Positions 34,662 to 43,172 of a DNA stretch of 64,000 nucleotides are shown one piece after another. Position 1 is the stretch's first letter. Each line of letters starts with the position of its first letter. The translations under genes were made by a program, and so were the position numbers. This DNA comes from Sphingomonadaceae bacterium (GTDB lineage Bacteria > Pseudomonadota > Alphaproteobacteria > Sphingomonadales > Sphingomonadaceae), in NCBI GenBank assembly GCA_024236195.1, contig JACKKZ010000005.1:124001-188000 (forward strand), in the 5' to 3' direction. A model generated the notes under the pieces. That model saw only the letters and a program-made list of their open reading frames with translations. It had not been told where the DNA came from and made no database searches.

Positions 34662-35953
34662 CAGAGGCTCTCGAACTCCTCGCCGGGTTCATATTCCTCG
34701 CCGGGGCGGGTGCGACCCAGCTGACTGCGGATTTTCTTCATATGCGCGCCTTCCGGCTGGAAGGGGTAGCTGGCAATGTCGGATACCGGGCTGTCGCCAT
34801 AGGGGCGGTCGCAGGCGGAAATATCTTCCTGGAACTTGCCGGGGCAGCCGCTGGTGCGGAAAGCGATGCCGGTGTCGATGATCATATCCACTTCCGCACC
34901 TGGCAGGCCGTAATCCGTCACGCGGCCCTGATCGTCGAACCGCATGTTCTCCACCCGCGCACCGCAATAGTCGATCATGTAGCGGGCAAGCTGCACCCGC
35001 CGCCACTGGTCGCGCGGGGTCGCGGGCAGATGGTCCATCAGGCTGCCCTTTTCAGGGAAGAAGCAGAACAAGTGGCTGTGGCCGCCCATATCGACCAGCT
35101 TCTGAATCAGGCTGAGCGCTTCGAACTCGGTCTCGCCCATGCCGATGATGACATGTGCCCCGAATTTCTGCGCCCCGAAGATGTCGCGCGCATCCTCCAG
35201 GATTTCCCAGTATTTCTTCCAGTTATGGGGTGACTGAACTCCCTTGCCACGGGTGCGGTCGAAAATCTCTGGCGTCACTGCATCAAGCGCGACGGTGAAA
35301 ATATCTGCGCCCATATCCTTCAGCCGCACCACGTCCTGCCGCTGCATGGTAGTGGGGTTGGAGAGGATCGAGACAGGGATATCATCAGGCGAAACATGGT
35401 CAGTCCATGTCTTGAGCACAGTGAACGTATCATCATCCGATTTGGGATGGGTAATCATGGAAATGCACATGCGGTGGAACGGGCTGTTGGCCCCGTCACG
35501 CCCGACGATCTCGGCGATCTGGGCCATCGGGACAGCAGGCCAGTCCACACGGATGAAATTGCGGTCGGCATAGTCGCGATCCGCCTCGCGGTGGCGTGCC
35601 AGCCCGCAATAGGCGCAATTGGCGCGGCAGCCCTCCGGATAGGTCAGCAGCAGGTTAAGGCAGCGCGTACAGGAACAGCCGTGCATCGAACCCGGCATCA
35701 GCCCCAGCGTCATTGCGGCAGCGGTACTGATCTGGACATATTCGGGCGAGGTCATCGCCGGGGTCTGGATGTTGTTGTTGGGCAGATAGACGCCGGTGGG
35801 CGACACCGCATTGCTCTTCACCCGGCCGCCATTCTTCAGCGCATCGGGGATCATGTCCGGCACGCGCGGCTGCATCACCGCAGCGGGGTTGAAATCCGCG
35901 CCACCCGGCCCGGTCATTGCAGGTTGTGCGGTCTCGTTCTTGAGGCAGCTCAT
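34661..35953 (-). CDS. Radical SAM lipoyl synthase component, LipS1/LipS2 type
   Basis: A 430-residue radical SAM enzyme. The cluster motif is GCRANCAYCGLARH (CxxxCxxC), preceded by another cysteine group GCSCTRCLNLLLTYPEG that may bind an auxiliary cluster. Later blocks include SILSNPTTMQRQDVVRLKDMGADIFTVALDA and IIGMGETEFEALSLIQKL. It resembles the biotin-synthase-related group that includes one half of the LipS1/LipS2 two-protein lipoyl synthase, which inserts the two sulfurs into the octanoyl chain on LbpA. I cannot decide from sequence which of the two it is. It overlaps slpl(AB) by one base. Confidence 0.82.
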   Translation of the reverse strand: MSCLKNETAQPAMTGPGGADFNPAAVMQPRVPDMIPDALKNGGRVKSNAVSPTGVYLPNNNIQTPAMTSPEYVQISTAAAMTLGLMPGSMHGCSCTRCLNLLLTYPEGCRANCAYCGLARHREADRDYADRNFIRVDWPAVPMAQIAEIVGRDGANSPFHRMCISMITHPKSDDDTFTVLKTWTDHVSPDDIPVSILSNPTTMQRQDVVRLKDMGADIFTVALDAVTPEIFDRTRGKGVQSPHNWKKYWEILEDARDIFGAQKFGAHVIIGMGETEFEALSLIQKLVDMGGHSHLFCFFPEKGSLMDHLPATPRDQWRRVQLARYMIDYCGARVENMRFDDQGRVTDYGLPGAEVDMIIDTGIAFRTSGCPGKFQEDISACDRPYGDSPVSDIASYPFQPEGAHMKKIRSQLGRTRPGEEYEPGEEFESL

Positions 35954-35995
35954 TACGTCAATTCTCCCAGCGTAATCTCTATCCGGCCTGCGCGC

Positions 35996-37042
35996 TCAAG
36001 CGGCGCAGGCTACTTTGCGGGCGCCGGCATTATCGCCGCCGGTCTGCCCCAGTTTGATCGAGCAGCAAGCGTGCTCCTGTTCATATGTCCGCCCGATGGC
36101 ATTGGCGACCGAGACGGCCCCGTCAGCAGGGAAGGCGATCCCGTCAAGCCCGGCCATCACCGCATAGGCATCGGTCACGCGCTTGTGCATGCCCGGCGGG
36201 CGGGCACAGCCGAGCAGCACTTTCTTGTCCGCCAGCCGCGTGCGCGCCTCGAGGAAGATCTTGCCGATATCATTGGTCGAAGGGATCTTGAACGTGCCCG
36301 GCTTGGCATAGAAAGGCATGATCACCACCAGCACCAGCGCATTAATGTCATAGCGGGCGCAGATATCGAGCGCATTGGCTTCACCCAGCAGCTCCCCATA
36401 ATGCAGGCCAACCACGATATGCGGACTGACTTCCATATTGGTGGAGGTGAGCGCGGCCAGCGTCTTTTCGAAATCTTCCACCGGGCGATCAAGGTTATAG
36501 ACCTGATTGATCGTCTCCTGCGCGCCAATCACGTCCATCATCGCTGTATCGACACCAGCGGATTCCATCCGTTTTGCTGCCGCTTCATCGAGCAGCGCGG
36601 TATGGATCGCGACCTTGAGGTGGGGGAATTCACCCTTCAGTTTCTCCACCACCGGAAGGAAGCGCTCATAGCGGATTTCATTCTGCCGGTTGGAGCCGCC
36701 CGACAGCAGGAACCCCTGCAAATTTTGCAGCAGGATCAGGTCGCGCACCTTTTGCTCCAGCATTTCCGGGCTGGTTGCCGGGATCATCGGTTCGAGGATT
36801 TTCTTCTGGCAATGATCGCAATTGAGCGCGCATCCACCTGCCGTAATCGAGAAGGCGGGAAAGGAATTCTTGCCGCAGCCGGACAGCTCGTCGCTCTCAT
36901 ATTCCTTGAAAGTTGGGGTCGAAAACCGGATCGAGCGGTCGAGCACTGCGTCGGCGCGCGCTTCCATCGCGGCGACAAGGCCAGCATCGAACACCGCATC
37001 TTCGAGCGGTTCGATCATCTGTAATTGTTCCATCCAGCGCAA
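35996..37042 (-). CDS. Radical SAM lipoyl synthase component, LipS1/LipS2 type
   Basis: The partner of the preceding enzyme, about 348 residues. The radical SAM motif is ITAGGCALNCDHCQKK (CxxxCxxC). LLQNLQGFLLSGGSNRQNEI and SPHIVVGLHYGELLGEAN are typical of the uncharacterised biotin-synthase homologue group. Extra cysteines lie at GCGKN upstream, GCARPPGMHK and EHACCSIK downstream, and could hold the sacrificial auxiliary cluster. A TTG at 37042 preceded by GGGAGAG is my start choice; ATG 37033 is close. A further ATG at 37087 would lie inside the inverted repeat and is unlikely. It is the first gene of the lip operon. Confidence 0.82.
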   Translation of the reverse strand: MRWMEQLQMIEPLEDAVFDAGLVAAMEARADAVLDRSIRFSTPTFKEYESDELSGCGKNSFPAFSITAGGCALNCDHCQKKILEPMIPATSPEMLEQKVRDLILLQNLQGFLLSGGSNRQNEIRYERFLPVVEKLKGEFPHLKVAIHTALLDEAAAKRMESAGVDTAMMDVIGAQETINQVYNLDRPVEDFEKTLAALTSTNMEVSPHIVVGLHYGELLGEANALDICARYDINALVLVVIMPFYAKPGTFKIPSTNDIGKIFLEARTRLADKKVLLGCARPPGMHKRVTDAYAVMAGLDGIAFPADGAVSVANAIGRTYEQEHACCSIKLGQTGGDNAGARKVACAA

Positions 37043-37080
37043 ATGGACTCTCCCTTTCCTTCGCCCGGGTCGCGCCAAGT

Positions 37081-37106
37081 TATACATTAGTCATTGCTAA
37101 TGTATA
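37081..37106. promoter_or_regulatory. Perfect inverted repeat, likely ArsR/sHdrR operator of the lip operon
   Basis: Ten-base arms TATACATTAG (37081-37090) and CTAATGTATA (37097-37106) are exact complements around the spacer TCATTG. This is the best copy of a motif found before the hdr operon, the dsrE2/HDAC divergence and soeA. It lies about 40 bases upstream of the radical SAM start, where a repressor would block the promoter. ArsR proteins bind such imperfect or perfect 9-10 base arms. Confidence 0.75.
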
Positions 37107-37133
37107 GGCTGGTCACGCGCTTCGCTTTCCCGA

Positions 37134-38288
37134 TCAAGCGAGGCGATGAACCCCGCGCAAATGCTCGACCAGAGTGGCAATCTCTTCCCGTGCCGAAGCA
37201 TCTTGCAGTGGATCGTCGAGCCTGTCGAGCCAGTGTGGTTCCAGTTCGTCTTCATCGACCAGGTCCGATTCGAAACCGGACAGGATGGCCAGCGCAGCGT
37301 CGGGCAAGGGGGCTGCCCAGTCACCCCCCGACAGGTTGCCCCACAGGCCAGCCCAGCAGCGGACGGTCGTCCATGGATTATAGCCGCCGCCGCCCAGCAC
37401 CACGCTGGCCGCAGGCAGAGCGCAGAGTTCAAGCACGGCATGCCACAATGCGTTGTTGCTCAGCGCCATTTTCGAGAGCGGATCGCCCGCCAGTGCATCC
37501 GCGCCGCAGGTGATGACAATGGCTTGCGGATCGAGCCGTTCGATGAACGGCATGACGAGTTTGCGCCATGCCAGTTCATATTCTGAGTCGTTTGTTCCCT
37601 GCGGTACTGGCACGTTGAGCGTGCGAGCCGATTGTTCCACCAGCAGGCCTGTATAGGGCCAACGGTCGCTTTCATGCAGCGATACGCAGGCGACGCGTTC
37701 CTCATCCGCGAAATAGTCGAACACGCCATCGCCATGATGGGCATCGACATCGACATAGAGTACGCGCTCCAGCCCGGCATCAAGGAAGGTCAGCAAGGCG
37801 AAAACCGGGTCATTGAAATAGCAGAAGCCGCTTGCCCGGTCGGGCCGTCCATGATGCGTCCCGCCTGCCGGATGGAATACCACATTTCCTTCCAGCGCCA
37901 GTTGGGCAGAGAGGATCGACCCGCCAACCGTGGTCGCCGCTCGTTCGAACACATGCGGGAAAATCGGGTTTTCCATCGTCCCGAAGTTGTAGCGTTCACG
38001 CCATTCGGCAGACACGCTGCCCTGGTCGCTCGCGGCGTTGAGTGCCTGGAGATAGGCACCATCATGCACCCGGCGCAGCGTGGCCATATCGGCCTGCGGA
38101 CTGGTCCGGCTTCGTTCTTCGTCCAGCCACCCTAGCGTCCGGCACATTTCCACCACCGCTCCCTGCCGGGTGAAGGACAGCGGGTGATTCGTTCCGAACG
38201 ATGGCCGCGAATAGATCGAGCCGCCCACGAATAGGGCAGGTTGCCCAAGCCGGGGCAGGGGACGTTCAAAGGCACGATAATCAGGCAG
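37134..38288 (-). CDS. Histone deacetylase / acetoin-utilisation family amidohydrolase
   Basis: A zinc-dependent deacetylase of about 384 residues. Catalytic features are intact: GGTHHGRP (paired histidines), YVDVDAHHGDGV (zinc Asp and His), CGADALAGDPLSKM (second zinc Asp) and LGGGGYNPW (transition-state Tyr). Bacterial members remove acetyl or similar acyl groups from lysine or polyamines. The frame is open upstream of a GTG at 38228 and includes QPALFVGGSIY, which family members share. A CTG at 38288 lies seven bases after an ideal AAGGAG, so I place the start there; GTG 38228 is the conservative alternative. It lies just upstream of the lip operon and is divergent from dsrE2. Its target is unknown. 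Confidence 0.82.
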   Translation of the reverse strand: MPDYRAFERPLPRLGQPALFVGGSIYSRPSFGTNHPLSFTRQGAVVEMCRTLGWLDEERSRTSPQADMATLRRVHDGAYLQALNAASDQGSVSAEWRERYNFGTMENPIFPHVFERAATTVGGSILSAQLALEGNVVFHPAGGTHHGRPDRASGFCYFNDPVFALLTFLDAGLERVLYVDVDAHHGDGVFDYFADEERVACVSLHESDRWPYTGLLVEQSARTLNVPVPQGTNDSEYELAWRKLVMPFIERLDPQAIVITCGADALAGDPLSKMALSNNALWHAVLELCALPAASVVLGGGGYNPWTTVRCWAGLWGNLSGGDWAAPLPDAALAILSGFESDLVDEDELEPHWLDRLDDPLQDASAREEIATLVEHLRGVHRLA

Positions 38289-38358
38289 AACGAAGCTCCT
38301 TTACACAGCCAACGGGACGTATGGACAAGGCTCCATTCCTGCGATAGTTTCGACTTTT

Positions 38359-38382
38359 CTAATATAGCAATGTCTAATGCAA
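38359..38382. promoter_or_regulatory. Likely ArsR/sHdrR operator between HDAC gene and dsrE2
   Basis: CTAATATAG (38359-38367), spacer CAATGT and CTAATGCAA (38374-38382) resemble the lip operator. The right half CTAATG and the spacer CAATG are the same when the lip site is read on the other strand (spacer CAATGA). The left arm is degenerate. It lies 30-50 bases before dsrE2 and about 70 bases before the HDAC start, so it could serve both directions. Confidence 0.5.
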
Positions 38383-38412
38383 GGGCATGCTGTCGGGACG
38401 ACGGAGGAATGA

Positions 38413-38916
38413 ATGGTTGACGGGATGGACCTCGATAATTCGAAGAAGATGACGATTATCGTCACCAAGGGAACGCTTGACTGGGCCTATCCTCCCTTCA
38501 TCCTTGCAACCACTGCCGCAGCGATGGACGTGGATGTCACCATGTTCTTCACATTCTACGGCCTCGGCCTGCTCGACAAGGAGCTTGACCTCAAGGTGTC
38601 GCCGCTCGGCAACCCGGCAATGGAAATGCCGATGATGGGTGGCCATATGGGCATGCCCAATATGATCGGCATGCTGCCCGGTGTTACCAGCGGTGCGACA
38701 GCCATGATGAAGAACATGATCAAGAAGAAGGGCGTCGCCTCGATCGAGGAACTGCGCGAAGCGGCGGAGCTGTCCGACGTCCGCATGATCGCCTGCCAGA
38801 TGACCGTTGACCTTTTCGAAAAGAAAAAAGAGGACATGATCGACGGGATCGAATTCGGAGGCGCAGCGACCTGGATGGAATCCGCGCTCGCTTCTGACAT
38901 CAATTTGTACATCTAA
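38413..38916 (+). CDS. dsrE2: DsrE2-family protein
   Basis: A 167-residue DsrE/DsrF/DrsH-like protein of the DsrE2 group. Features are MTIIVTKGTLDWAYPPFILATTAAAMDVDVTMFFTFYGLGLL and a long methionine-rich insertion (PAMEMPMMGGHMGMPNMIGMLPG). The conserved cysteine is in VRMIACQMTVDLF (Cys128). DsrE2 proteins act with TusA and rhodaneses in sulfur oxidisers, probably moving sulfane sulfur. The ATG at 38413 has GGAGG five bases upstream. TusA follows after 19 bases, so the pair is co-transcribed. Confidence 0.88.
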   Translation: MVDGMDLDNSKKMTIIVTKGTLDWAYPPFILATTAAAMDVDVTMFFTFYGLGLLDKELDLKVSPLGNPAMEMPMMGGHMGMPNMIGMLPGVTSGATAMMKNMIKKKGVASIEELREAAELSDVRMIACQMTVDLFEKKKEDMIDGIEFGGAATWMESALASDINLYI

Positions 38917-38935
38917 GAACGGGAGAATTGCCGAA

Positions 38936-39163
38936 ATGGCTGATGCAACGCTCGACGCAAAGGGTCTCAATTGCCCGCTGCCGATCCTCAAGGCGAAGAA
39001 GGCTCTGAAGGACATGGCTAATGGCCAGGTGCTGGAAATCCTCGCGACCGATCCCGGTGCTATCAAGGATTTCGAAGCCTTTTGCCGCACGACGGGCAAC
39101 AAGCTGCTTTCTTCCGGTGAAGATGGCGGCACTTTCCGCTTCGAGATCGAACGCGTCGCCTGA
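38936..39163 (+). CDS. tusA: TusA sulfur carrier
   Basis: A 75-residue TusA-like sulfur carrier. The persulfide cysteine is Cys14 in GLNCPLPILKAKKAL, the family CPxP motif. The remainder fits the two-layer alpha/beta fold (VLEILATDPGAIKDFEAFCRTTGNKLL). It carries sulfane sulfur in the cytoplasm between rhodanese or DsrE proteins and the sHdr-LbpA pathway. A GGGAGA ribosome-binding site precedes the ATG. It is paired with dsrE2. Confidence 0.93.
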   Translation: MADATLDAKGLNCPLPILKAKKALKDMANGQVLEILATDPGAIKDFEAFCRTTGNKLLSSGEDGGTFRFEIERVA

Positions 39164-39180
39164 GGCGCGTCTGGCTTTTT
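39151..39180 (+). terminator. Possible terminator after tusA
   Basis: The end of tusA (CGCC-TGA-GGCG at 39157-39167, extendable to about eight base pairs with one bulge) is followed by CTGGCTTTTT at 39171-39180. The GC stem and short T run fit a factor-independent terminator that overlaps the stop codon. Stem stability was not calculated. Confidence 0.4.
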
Positions 39181-39261
39181 CAGGGTCGCGGGGATCGGGA
39201 ATGATGTTCCAGCACCAATAACATAACCTAAGGAACCACAAAGGTTCGGGGAGAGGAAACT

Positions 39262-40554
39262 ATGAACAAGCTACTGGTAACGCAAATCAAATGCTGCGCA
39301 GCTGTCTGCGCGCTCACCTTGGGCGCAAGCCAGGCAATGGCGACTGAAGGCTATTTTTCCAACGGTGTTGGTGCCCGACACAAGGGCGTGGCCGGTGCAG
39401 GCGTGGCCGATGGCCGTGATGCTACCGTCATCAATCTCAACCCGGCTGGCCTTGCCAATGTGGAAGAGACCGAGCTGGCCATCGCGCTGTCTATCTTCAA
39501 TCCGAACCGCGATGTCACCGTGACCGGCGGGCCGGGCTTCCTCCCGGATGGGCAGACCAAGAGCAATGCGCCAATTTTCCCGATCCCCAACCTGGCACTG
39601 GCCTACAAACTGAACGAGGATTCCACGCTGGGCTTCTCGGTTTCCGGTAATGGCGGGATGAACACCAATTTCAGCGCCGTTTCCAACCCTGCCTGTGCAT
39701 CGCCACCTTTCCCCGCCAGCAATGGTGTGTTCTGTGGTGGCAAGTCAGGCGTGAACCTGATCCAGATGTTCTTCACCGCTGCCTATGCGCATGATTTTGG
39801 CGCGGTAAAGGTTGGCGTGGCTCCGATTGTAGCGGTCCAGCGCTTCCGCGGCCGCGGCGTCCTTGCCTTTGGTGGCGTCTCGTCCGACCCGACCCGGCTT
39901 TCGAATAATGGACAGTCCATCTCAACCGGGCTGGGTGCGCGCGTCGGTATCGAGGTCGAACCGGTCGAAGGCTTCCGCCTGGCGGGTGCTTACCAGACCG
40001 AAATGAACATGAGCCGGTTCAAGGAGTATTCGGGCCTCTTCGCAGACCAGGGTGATTTCGACATTCCTTCGAATTGGCAGGTCGGCGTTGCCGCTGATGT
40101 CTCGCCTCAGTTGACATTGATGGCCGATTATCGCCGGATCAACTATTCGGACTCCAATTCGGTCAGCAACCCGTCTTCCGTGCCGTTGCCTTTCGGCTCG
40201 CCTAACGGTCCGGGTTTTGGCTGGGATGATGTGGATACCTATAAGTTCGGTGCGGAATATCGCCCGAATGACGGTACGTCGATCCGGATTGGTTATGCGC
40301 ACAACTCGCAGCCCATATCGGGCAGTGATGTCACCCTGAACGTGCTTGCACCGGGCGTATCTCAGGATCACTTCACGGCTGGTGCCAGCTTCGAAGTCGG
40401 CAAGCGCAACACGCTGGAACTGGCGGTGATGCACTCTCCCGATGAAAAGGTGAGCGGTATCGAAGTGACGCCGCTGGGCCCCAATCCCGGGCGCACGATT
40501 GATATCGAAATGAACCAGTGGGAATTCACTGTCGGCTGGAAGATGAAGCTCTAA
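39262..40554 (+). CDS. FadL/OmpP1-family outer-membrane channel
   Basis: A 430-residue beta-barrel. A signal peptide ends at SQAMA, followed by TEGYFSNGVGARHKGVAGAGVAD, the N-terminal hatch signature of the FadL/TodX family. NLNPAGLANVEETELAIALSIFNP follows. The rest shows alternating strands and ends in FTVGWKMKL. The C-terminal residue is a leucine rather than the usual aromatic. Such channels take hydrophobic compounds across the outer membrane. It lies between tusA and an SLC13 transporter inside the sulfur island. A sulfur-related substrate is possible but not shown. Confidence 0.85.
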   Translation: MNKLLVTQIKCCAAVCALTLGASQAMATEGYFSNGVGARHKGVAGAGVADGRDATVINLNPAGLANVEETELAIALSIFNPNRDVTVTGGPGFLPDGQTKSNAPIFPIPNLALAYKLNEDSTLGFSVSGNGGMNTNFSAVSNPACASPPFPASNGVFCGGKSGVNLIQMFFTAAYAHDFGAVKVGVAPIVAVQRFRGRGVLAFGGVSSDPTRLSNNGQSISTGLGARVGIEVEPVEGFRLAGAYQTEMNMSRFKEYSGLFADQGDFDIPSNWQVGVAADVSPQLTLMADYRRINYSDSNSVSNPSSVPLPFGSPNGPGFGWDDVDTYKFGAEYRPNDGTSIRIGYAHNSQPISGSDVTLNVLAPGVSQDHFTAGASFEVGKRNTLELAVMHSPDEKVSGIEVTPLGPNPGRTIDIEMNQWEFTVGWKMKL

Positions 40555-40633
40555 GTCGATGTTGATGCGGGCGCGGCCGGAACCTACTTCCTCCTCCGCC
40601 GCGCCTGCTACCCTGCTGAAATGCTGTCAGTAG

Positions 40634-42124
40634 ATGGCTTTTGCATTCAAATTTGAGCCACCCCGGCTGCGCCTTACCGGCGGCAGACGGCTGCGCGGTA
40701 TCCGCTATTTCGTCCAGGACAAGCGCTGGCTGATTGTCGCGCTCCTGCTTGGGCTGGCGCTATTTGTTGCCCCCACTCCCGATGGCCTGACGCAGGACGG
40801 CAAAGTCGTCCTGATCATGTCTGCAGTTGCGGTGGTTCTGTTCATCGCCGAGCCGATCCCGCTGCCTGCGGTGGCGCTGATGATTATCGTCGGGCAGGTG
40901 CTGTTGATCCCGAAGCTGGACTCAAGCACGGTCGCGCGATCGCTGATGAACGATTCTGTGCTGTTCATCATGGGTTCGCTGATGCTGGCTGTGGCCATTG
41001 TCCGGCAGAAGCTGGACAAGCGGCTGGCATTCCTGATCGTCCGGATTACCGGCACCAAGACCCGCAATGTCGCGATTGGTATTGCCACCGCTTCGGGCGT
41101 CCTTGCGTCCTTTGTCGGAGAACACACGGTTGCAGCAATGATGCTGCCGGTGGCGCTTACACTGATCAATCTCCTGTCGGATGATCCCAAGGCGGTGCGG
41201 AACCTGTCCGCCATCCTGCTCTTTTCCATTGCTTATGGCTGTGCAATTGCCGGGATTGGTACGCCGTCCGGGGGTGCTCGCAATGCGATCATGATCGGTT
41301 ACTGGCGGGAGTTTTTCTTCGATCCGGCAGATCCCGCGACCGCCAAATATTCAGTCGATTATGCGCGCTGGATGCTGTTTTGCTATCCGCTGTTCCTTGC
41401 CCAGATACCGCTGCTGATCGCGATATTGTTTTTCACATTTCGCCCTGAACAGGATGACATGGCCCGCGCGGTTGTGCGCTTGCGGGAACAGATTGCACAG
41501 GAAGGATCGCTGTCGGGATCGCACTGGGCAACGATGATCATTTTTGCCGCTACCTTGCTGGGCTGGATTTTCCTGTCGGGTACACTTGGCCTCGGCACGA
41601 TCGCCTTGATGGGGGCGGTGACATTTCTTGCGCTGGGGCTGGTGCGCTGGGATGACCTTAATAGCGGTGTGAATTGGGGGGTGGTGCTGCTCTATGGTGC
41701 CGCCATTTCGCTGGGCGTCCAGATGAAGGATACCGGGGCTGCCGAATGGGTGGCTGCCACCTTCGTCAATGCGCTGCCGGAATTCATGGAACATGGAACA
41801 GGTTTGTTTGCGGCGGTATCCGTGCTGACGACTCTGGTGACCAACAGCATGTCAAACGGTGCGGCGGTGGCGGTATTGGGCCCCATTTCCCTGAACATGG
41901 CCAGCGCCTCTGGCGAAAGCCCGCTTACCCTCGGCCTTGTCACAGCGGTTTCGTCCGCCTTTGCCTACCTGACCGTGGTGGGCACCCCCGCCTGCACGAT
42001 TGTCTACGCTTCGGGCTACCTCAAGACGACGGATTTCCTTAAGGTAGGTTACAAGATGGCGATCATGTCCACCTCTGTGCTGCTGCTCTTTGCCACCTTC
42101 TATTGGCCGTTGCTGGAGGGGTAG
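40634..42124 (+). CDS. SLC13/DASS-family anion transporter
   Basis: A 496-residue inner-membrane transporter with about 11-13 hydrophobic segments. The family signature is near the end (LTVVGTPACTIVYASGYLKTTDFLKVGYKMAIMS). Other family blocks are FVGEHTVAAMMLPVALTLINLL and NSMSNGAAVAVLGPISLNMA. Family members move sodium-coupled sulfate, dicarboxylates or related anions. In this place it could move sulfate, thiosulfate or a sulfonated carboxylate; the direction is unknown. The next gene begins one base after its stop. Confidence 0.82.
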   Translation: MAFAFKFEPPRLRLTGGRRLRGIRYFVQDKRWLIVALLLGLALFVAPTPDGLTQDGKVVLIMSAVAVVLFIAEPIPLPAVALMIIVGQVLLIPKLDSSTVARSLMNDSVLFIMGSLMLAVAIVRQKLDKRLAFLIVRITGTKTRNVAIGIATASGVLASFVGEHTVAAMMLPVALTLINLLSDDPKAVRNLSAILLFSIAYGCAIAGIGTPSGGARNAIMIGYWREFFFDPADPATAKYSVDYARWMLFCYPLFLAQIPLLIAILFFTFRPEQDDMARAVVRLREQIAQEGSLSGSHWATMIIFAATLLGWIFLSGTLGLGTIALMGAVTFLALGLVRWDDLNSGVNWGVVLLYGAAISLGVQMKDTGAAEWVAATFVNALPEFMEHGTGLFAAVSVLTTLVTNSMSNGAAVAVLGPISLNMASASGESPLTLGLVTAVSSAFAYLTVVGTPACTIVYASGYLKTTDFLKVGYKMAIMSTSVLLLFATFYWPLLEG

Positions 42125-42125
42125 C

Positions 42126-43079
42126 ATGGCAGGCCACCAGATCCCTACAGCTGGCATGATCGACACGGGCAGGTTCAACATCTTGCTGTGCATTGATGGG
42201 TCCGAGGAATCGTGGCGCGGGCTGAACTACGCCGTCAAGCTGGGGCAGGGCAATGATGCGAACATCACGCTGCTCTATGTCCGGCCAGTTGATAACAGCC
42301 TGCTGGCGGGCGTTGATCTGGCCCGGCGCAACATGCTGGAATGGGGTGTTGAGCTGCCCGGTATGCGCGCGCTGAAAGCGGCGCGGGAGCGTCTGGTCGA
42401 GCTAGGCTATCTCGGTGGCAGCTGGTCAGAAGAGACTGTGCGCGAGCAGGCGTTTGGCGATCCTGTCGGCGATACGATGATTGTCTATACCAATGATGAT
42501 GGCGCGATGATCACGCTCAAGCTGATGGTATCGCCGTCTGTCGCCGCCGGCATTCTCGATGAATGCGAAATCAACCCCTATGACATCGTGATTATCGCCA
42601 TGGGCGGCGAAGAGGGGCAGAATTTTGCAGGCAAGATCAACTGGTCAGTCACCCGGACGGTTGCTCTGGAAAGCAGCCAGACGGTCTTGCTGGCACGGGA
42701 AATCGAGGAAAATCATGGCCACCTGATTTGCATCCGCAGCGAAAACTCCATTGCCGCTGCTCGCAAGGATGCCGTGCTCGCCAATCGTTGCAATTGCCCG
42801 ATTTACCTGATGTCCGTCGCGGAGAATGATGGGGAAAGGGCAATGGCAGAGGAAATGCTGGCGCGGGCGAAGACGGAAATCGAAGCTGCCGGAGTGGAGG
42901 TGCAAGCCAGCTTTTGTGAAACGGGCGATCCGGTAAAGGCCATTGTCGAGCGCGGCCGAGACTATTCGGTTATAGTCATGGCGGATACGACAAGGCGGGG
43001 CTTCCGGCGCTTCTTCCGCACGAGCACAGCCTATGAAGTGCTGCGCCGCGCGCATAATTCGGTGATGATCGTGCGATAA
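42126..43079 (+). CDS. Universal stress protein, probably tandem
   Basis: A 317-residue UspA-like protein. The first domain opens with FNILLCIDGSEESWRGLNYAVKLG, the usual Usp strand and loop. The second ends with VIVMADTTRRGFRRFFRTSTAYEVLRRAHNSVMIVR, resembling the usual GxS-x9-(V/I)L region, though the nucleotide loop is atypical. It begins one base after the transporter stop with GGAGG in the transporter 3' end, so the two are probably co-expressed. It may modulate or sense energy state for the transporter or sulfur pathway. No membrane segment is present. Confidence 0.75.
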   Translation: MAGHQIPTAGMIDTGRFNILLCIDGSEESWRGLNYAVKLGQGNDANITLLYVRPVDNSLLAGVDLARRNMLEWGVELPGMRALKAARERLVELGYLGGSWSEETVREQAFGDPVGDTMIVYTNDDGAMITLKLMVSPSVAAGILDECEINPYDIVIIAMGGEEGQNFAGKINWSVTRTVALESSQTVLLAREIEENHGHLICIRSENSIAAARKDAVLANRCNCPIYLMSVAENDGERAMAEEMLARAKTEIEAAGVEVQASFCETGDPVKAIVERGRDYSVIVMADTTRRGFRRFFRTSTAYEVLRRAHNSVMIVR

Positions 43080-43123
43080 GGCAGGCGGTTGGCTGTTGCG
43101 CTCACACCCTGCACCTGCGATAG

Positions 43124-43147
43124 ATACATTAGAATATCGTCATATAC
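43124..43147. promoter_or_regulatory. Possible ArsR/sHdrR operator before soeA
   Basis: ATACATTAG at 43124-43132 is identical to the left arm of the lip operator. After the spacer AATATC comes GTCATATAC, a degenerate right arm. It lies 26-49 bases before the soeA start. One arm is exact, the other matches at about six of nine positions, so this is weaker than the lip site. Confidence 0.45.
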
Positions 43148-43172
43148 TAAGATAAGCGGCTGGTGAGGATCA

